Assembly: GCA_937901255.1 (NCBI GenBank)
Contig: CALCHN010000026.1
Span: 1-64,000 of the forward strand
Direction: 5' to 3'
Source of the DNA: an uncultured Flavobacteriales bacterium
Lineage (GTDB): Bacteria > Bacteroidota > Bacteroidia > Flavobacteriales_E > Vicingaceae
Length of the DNA stretch: 64,000 bases
Under the pieces are notes generated by a model. The model was given only the letters and a program-made list of their open reading frames with translations. It did no database searches and was not told the DNA's origin. The translations under genes were made by a program, and so were the position numbers. This document shows, piece after piece, positions 61,215 to 64,000 of this stretch (its first letter is position 1; every line of letters begins with the position of its first letter).

Positions 61215-62645
61215 TTAAGATTTTTTATTAGAAAAGGAAATTCTTGGGTCAACAAAAGCATACATAATATCTGCTATTAAAATACCTACTAAGGTAAGTA
61301 TGGAAGAGAACATTAATACGGTAAATACAATAGGATAATCTCGTTGGAAAATTGCTTGTAAGGTAAGTTGTCCCATTCCCGGAATAGAGAAAATTACCTC
61401 AATAATGAAAGAGCCAGAAATAGCGGCTGGGAAAATATTAGCAAATAAAGTAATAATTGGTATTAATGAATTTCTAAAAGCATGTTTCCAAATTACTACT
61501 TGTTTTTTTAAACCTTTTGCACGAGCAGTTCTAATATAGTCCATTTCCAACACATTTAACATTCCTCCACGCATTTGTCTGGAAATAAATGCAAATGAAG
61601 CATACGTTAAACAGAATAGTGGTAAAATAAAGTGGTAAGCAGTTTCAAAAAATCTGTCCCAATAAGGAGCAGATTCGGGTAATTCGCCTAAGCCATGTGT
61701 AGGAAACCATCCTAAACCATCTCCATCACCAAGCCATTGAATTAACATAGTAGCTATCCAGAAGTTGGGTAAAGAGTATAGTAAAAATAAGCCTGTGGTA
61801 ATAATTTTTTCAGAAGTTTTTCCTTTATCCACAGCAGATTTAACACCAAGAGGAACAGCAACAATATAGGCTATTATTATGGAGAGAATGCTCAAAATCA
61901 TAGACCATTTTAAAGCATCAAATATTTTTGAGCTAACAGGTCTTTTATCTTGATAAGAGATGCCAAACTCACCAACCATAAAGTTAGAAATCCAATTGTG
62001 GTATTGGTTGTTAAATCCATACCAATGTATGGTAGGAATGTATCTATTTATTATTTCTTTATTGTAAATTAGGTGTTCAAAACTGTTTTTCAATTCAAAA
62101 AAATCTGTTTCAACACTTTTTTTAATGTTACTATCTTTAAAAATATCAAACTCTACCGTTTCTATGGTTTGTTTAATTTCAGCTTCATCATGCGTTAAGT
62201 ATAGAGAATTAAGGTTGTCTTTAATGTTTCTTAGTTTAGTAGAGTTTTCATCAGAAGGCATTATTTCAAAAACTTTAAGTTCTAATGTTCTTAAAGCTTG
62301 GTAATAAGCAGAAACATTTTGCCAAACGCCATTTTCGTAAGATAATCTTTGAAGCGTTTCTCTATGGGCTTTTTTTGGTATTTTATAAAGTGTATCAGGA
62401 TATGTTTTATTGGTAAATGAAAAATAGAATAGGGGAAGGTCGAACCCTAATTCTTTTCTTTTTTCGTTATACGTTTTTTCGCTAGCTAATTTTTCACCCG
62501 ATCTTCCTTCTCCACCAACATTTTGGTTTAGCATAGTTTCAACAGGATCCCCAGGAGCGTTTATGCTTATCACAAACGTCATTAATGAAATCACAATTAA
62601 TGTTGGGATAAAAATTAAGATTCTTTTAAAAATATACTTTAACAT
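61215..62645 (-). CDS. Dipeptide/oligopeptide ABC permease, DppB type, with a large periplasmic insert
   Basis: A 476-residue permease. TM1 (MLKYIFKRILIFIPTLIVIS) opens as in DppB; the EAA loop is ARAKGLKKQVVIWKHAFRNS with SLIPIITLF behind it. Between TM1 and TM2 there is a soluble region of about 200 residues (about 30-240), rich in Lys, Glu and Asn, where ordinary DppB has about 70. The gene is followed after 3 bp by the DppC-type gene. A conserved sequence lies upstream between it and the binding-protein gene. Confidence 0.88.
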   Translation of the reverse strand: MLKYIFKRILIFIPTLIVISLMTFVISINAPGDPVETMLNQNVGGEGRSGEKLASEKTYNEKRKELGFDLPLFYFSFTNKTYPDTLYKIPKKAHRETLQRLSYENGVWQNVSAYYQALRTLELKVFEIMPSDENSTKLRNIKDNLNSLYLTHDEAEIKQTIETVEFDIFKDSNIKKSVETDFFELKNSFEHLIYNKEIINRYIPTIHWYGFNNQYHNWISNFMVGEFGISYQDKRPVSSKIFDALKWSMILSILSIIIAYIVAVPLGVKSAVDKGKTSEKIITTGLFLLYSLPNFWIATMLIQWLGDGDGLGWFPTHGLGELPESAPYWDRFFETAYHFILPLFCLTYASFAFISRQMRGGMLNVLEMDYIRTARAKGLKKQVVIWKHAFRNSLIPIITLFANIFPAAISGSFIIEVIFSIPGMGQLTLQAIFQRDYPIVFTVLMFSSILTLVGILIADIMYAFVDPRISFSNKKS

Positions 62646-62691
62646 TTCCTTTTCCTTTGCTTAATAAAAGCACCTTTTAAATTGTTATTTT

Positions 62692-62725
62692 AATAATTTG
62701 GGTGTAAATATAACAACTTATTTTA
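62692..62725 (-). promoter_or_regulatory. Conserved upstream sequence, second copy
   Basis: On the minus strand TAAAATAAGTTG, TTATATTTACACC and CAAATTATT match the copy at 18614-18646 with three single-base indels. It starts in the stop codon of the binding-protein gene and lies 46-79 nt upstream of the DppB-type gene, so a promoter for the permease pair is plausible. Confidence 0.4.
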
Positions 62726-64000
62726 GTTTACCGCACTTGCTTGTTGAATAGAAAAACCACTTACCCTGTAACCTGGTCTCATAGGACTAGTTTCAGCATT
62801 AGAAAATCTTTTGTGAATGGCTATTTTTTCTTTTGGATAGTATAAGAAAATATAAGAACATTCATCATGAAGAATTTCTTGGAACCTGTGGTTTAATTTT
62901 GCTCTTTTGTCATCATCTAGTGTAATTCTAATAGAATCTATCAAGGCATCTGTTTGGTCGTTACCAAAACCAGTATAGTTAGAGCCACCGTTGTAAGAAG
63001 CTGTATGGTAAATTTGTTTATGGTCGGTTGGTATAGGTGTACTAATCCATGCTCCATAATACATGTCAAAATCATGTTGTTTGGTACTTTCTAAGAAAAT
63101 AGACCAATCTTGAGACAATACATTTACAGTAATACCTACTTTTCTGGCTTCTTCTTGTAATAACAATCCAACAGCTTTTCTGCTATCATTTCCTTGGTTG
63201 TACAGGTAGTTAAATTCAAATTTAACTTTTTGTCCTTCAATTACATTGTCTAAAACTCCATCATTATCAGAGTCTTTCCAGCCCGCTTCTGCTAATAAAG
63301 CTTTCGCTTTTTCAACATCATAAGGGTAAGGAGTAATATTATTGTTGTATTGTTTTGTTTTAGCAGGGTGAATTGGACCAATTGCTTTTTCTCCGTAACC
63401 TAAAACAACTACTTCAATAATTTTATCTACATCTACTAAATGAGCTAGAGCTTGTCTGGTTCTTTTATCAGAAAACATAGGTTTTCTAACATTTAAACCT
63501 AAATAAGAATATGCCATTTGAGGAGGTGTATGTGCAACAAAGTTGTTTACAAATTTTTTAGATTTTGGTAAATATTGAAAATCTTGAGGTTTAATACCTC
63601 TCATAACATCTACTTTTCCAGCAATCAGAGCTTCTTTGGCAGTAGTTTGGTCATTAATAGTTTGGTAAACAATTTCAGGTGGATAAATTTGAAAATGCAT
63701 TCCTTTATCTTTTAATTGATCTCCCCACCAATTTTCTTTTTTAGTAATGATTAACTTTTGACCAGTTTGCCATTCTTTTAATAAATAAGGACCACAACCT
63801 TGAATAAATTTAGGGTCTCTTTGGTATTTTTCTGAGTTAAACTCTTTAGCAAATTCAACAATTTTAGGGTTGGTAGCTAATTCAGGAGCATTTTCAGCTA
63901 ATTGTTTAATAGTAAATTCATCCATTAATCCTTTAGGGTCATAAATATGTTTTGGCATTAAATCAATATCACCACTTTGTACTTCGGCAAGAATGTAAAC
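62723..64000 (-). CDS. Peptide ABC transporter substrate-binding protein (partial, 5' end outside window)
   Basis: The frame is open to the right edge, so at least 425 residues are visible and the signal peptide lies beyond 64000. It is a family 5 solute-binding protein: FIQGCGPYLLKEWQTGQKL, AYSYLGLNVRKPMFSDKRTR, QALAHLVDVDKIIE, and GIKPQDFQYLPKS are typical blocks, and the C terminus ends PGYRVSGFSIQQASAVN. An SDNDGVLDNV stretch resembles a calcium-binding loop. It would feed the DppB/DppC-type permeases immediately downstream; the ATPase genes are not in the window. Confidence 0.9.
   Translation of the reverse strand, partial: VYILAEVQSGDIDLMPKHIYDPKGLMDEFTIKQLAENAPELATNPKIVEFAKEFNSEKYQRDPKFIQGCGPYLLKEWQTGQKLIITKKENWWGDQLKDKGMHFQIYPPEIVYQTINDQTTAKEALIAGKVDVMRGIKPQDFQYLPKSKKFVNNFVAHTPPQMAYSYLGLNVRKPMFSDKRTRQALAHLVDVDKIIEVVVLGYGEKAIGPIHPAKTKQYNNNITPYPYDVEKAKALLAEAGWKDSDNDGVLDNVIEGQKVKFEFNYLYNQGNDSRKAVGLLLQEEARKVGITVNVLSQDWSIFLESTKQHDFDMYYGAWISTPIPTDHKQIYHTASYNGGSNYTGFGNDQTDALIDSIRITLDDDKRAKLNHRFQEILHDECSYIFLYYPKEKIAIHKRFSNAETSPMRPGYRVSGFSIQQASAVN

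Overview
The window is an AT-rich chromosomal segment of a member of the Bacteroidota, most likely order Flavobacteriales. The evidence is a full SprA (the type IX secretion outer-membrane translocon), a GWxTD-type secreted protein, a fused branched-chain 2-oxoacid dehydrogenase E1, a bacterial geranylgeranylglyceryl-phosphate-type synthase, many short lipoproteins, and promoters with the Bacteroidota -7 box TAnnTTTG, often followed by CA. Coding is dense on both strands, mostly in short operons. No rRNA, CRISPR array, prophage or integrase is visible. Two serine tRNAs are present.

Layout. 0.4-11.2 kb: maeB, ruvA, sprA and gcvH on the plus strand, ended by a strong terminator. 11.3-18.6 kb: VanZ-like protein, an unknown protein, a one-domain DEAD-like protein, tRNA-Ser(TGA), GWxTD protein, glycosyltransferase, a 65-residue basic protein, D-Ala-D-Ala carboxypeptidase and two small unknown proteins. 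18.7-28.8 kb: amidohydrolase, a frameshifted RAYT transposase remnant, a Pif1-like helicase, a GNAT-nitrilase fusion, a Na/Pi cotransporter, RluF, tRNA-Ser(GCT) and a UbiA-type prenyltransferase. 29-35.7 kb: two secreted proteins, MurQ, AhcY, a phosphopantetheinyl transferase, the GGGP-type synthase and PhoH2. 35.7-46.5 kb: repeat remnants with a broken yhcG, a SirB1-like protein, a nucleoside phosphorylase, a THX protein with a histone-H1-like tail, an M32 carboxypeptidase, PckA, S20, GAPDH and NadB. 46.7-50.6 kb: alpha/beta hydrolase, fused E1 and a SIMPL protein. 50.6-52.8 kb: an accessory island with two toxin-antitoxin-like pairs, each bounded by copies of one palindromic repeat family. 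52.8-64 kb: a sodium:solute symporter with a coupled 39-residue membrane protein, PyrE, NUDIX, a TlpA-like protein lacking its redox cysteines, CoaD and a dipeptide-type ABC transporter that runs off the right edge.

How it fits together. Most genes are housekeeping: malate and PEP metabolism (maeB, pckA, gap), NAD synthesis (nadB), the methyl cycle (ahcY), pyrimidine synthesis (pyrE), CoA and carrier-protein maturation (coaD, Sfp-type transferase), wall turnover (dacB, murQ), translation (rpsT, THX, rluF, tRNAs) and peptide import.

The less ordinary parts are the repeats and the small genes. Two repeat families recur: a MITE-like element with AACCACATAG inverted ends, and a GATTCCTG/CAGGAATGACG palindromic family that brackets the toxin-antitoxin pairs. 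Two short genes overlap their partners: a 51-codon gene overlapping a zeta-type kinase by 14 nt, and a 39-codon gene overlapping the symporter start by 4 nt. A roughly 33-nt upstream sequence is shared by two unrelated genes.
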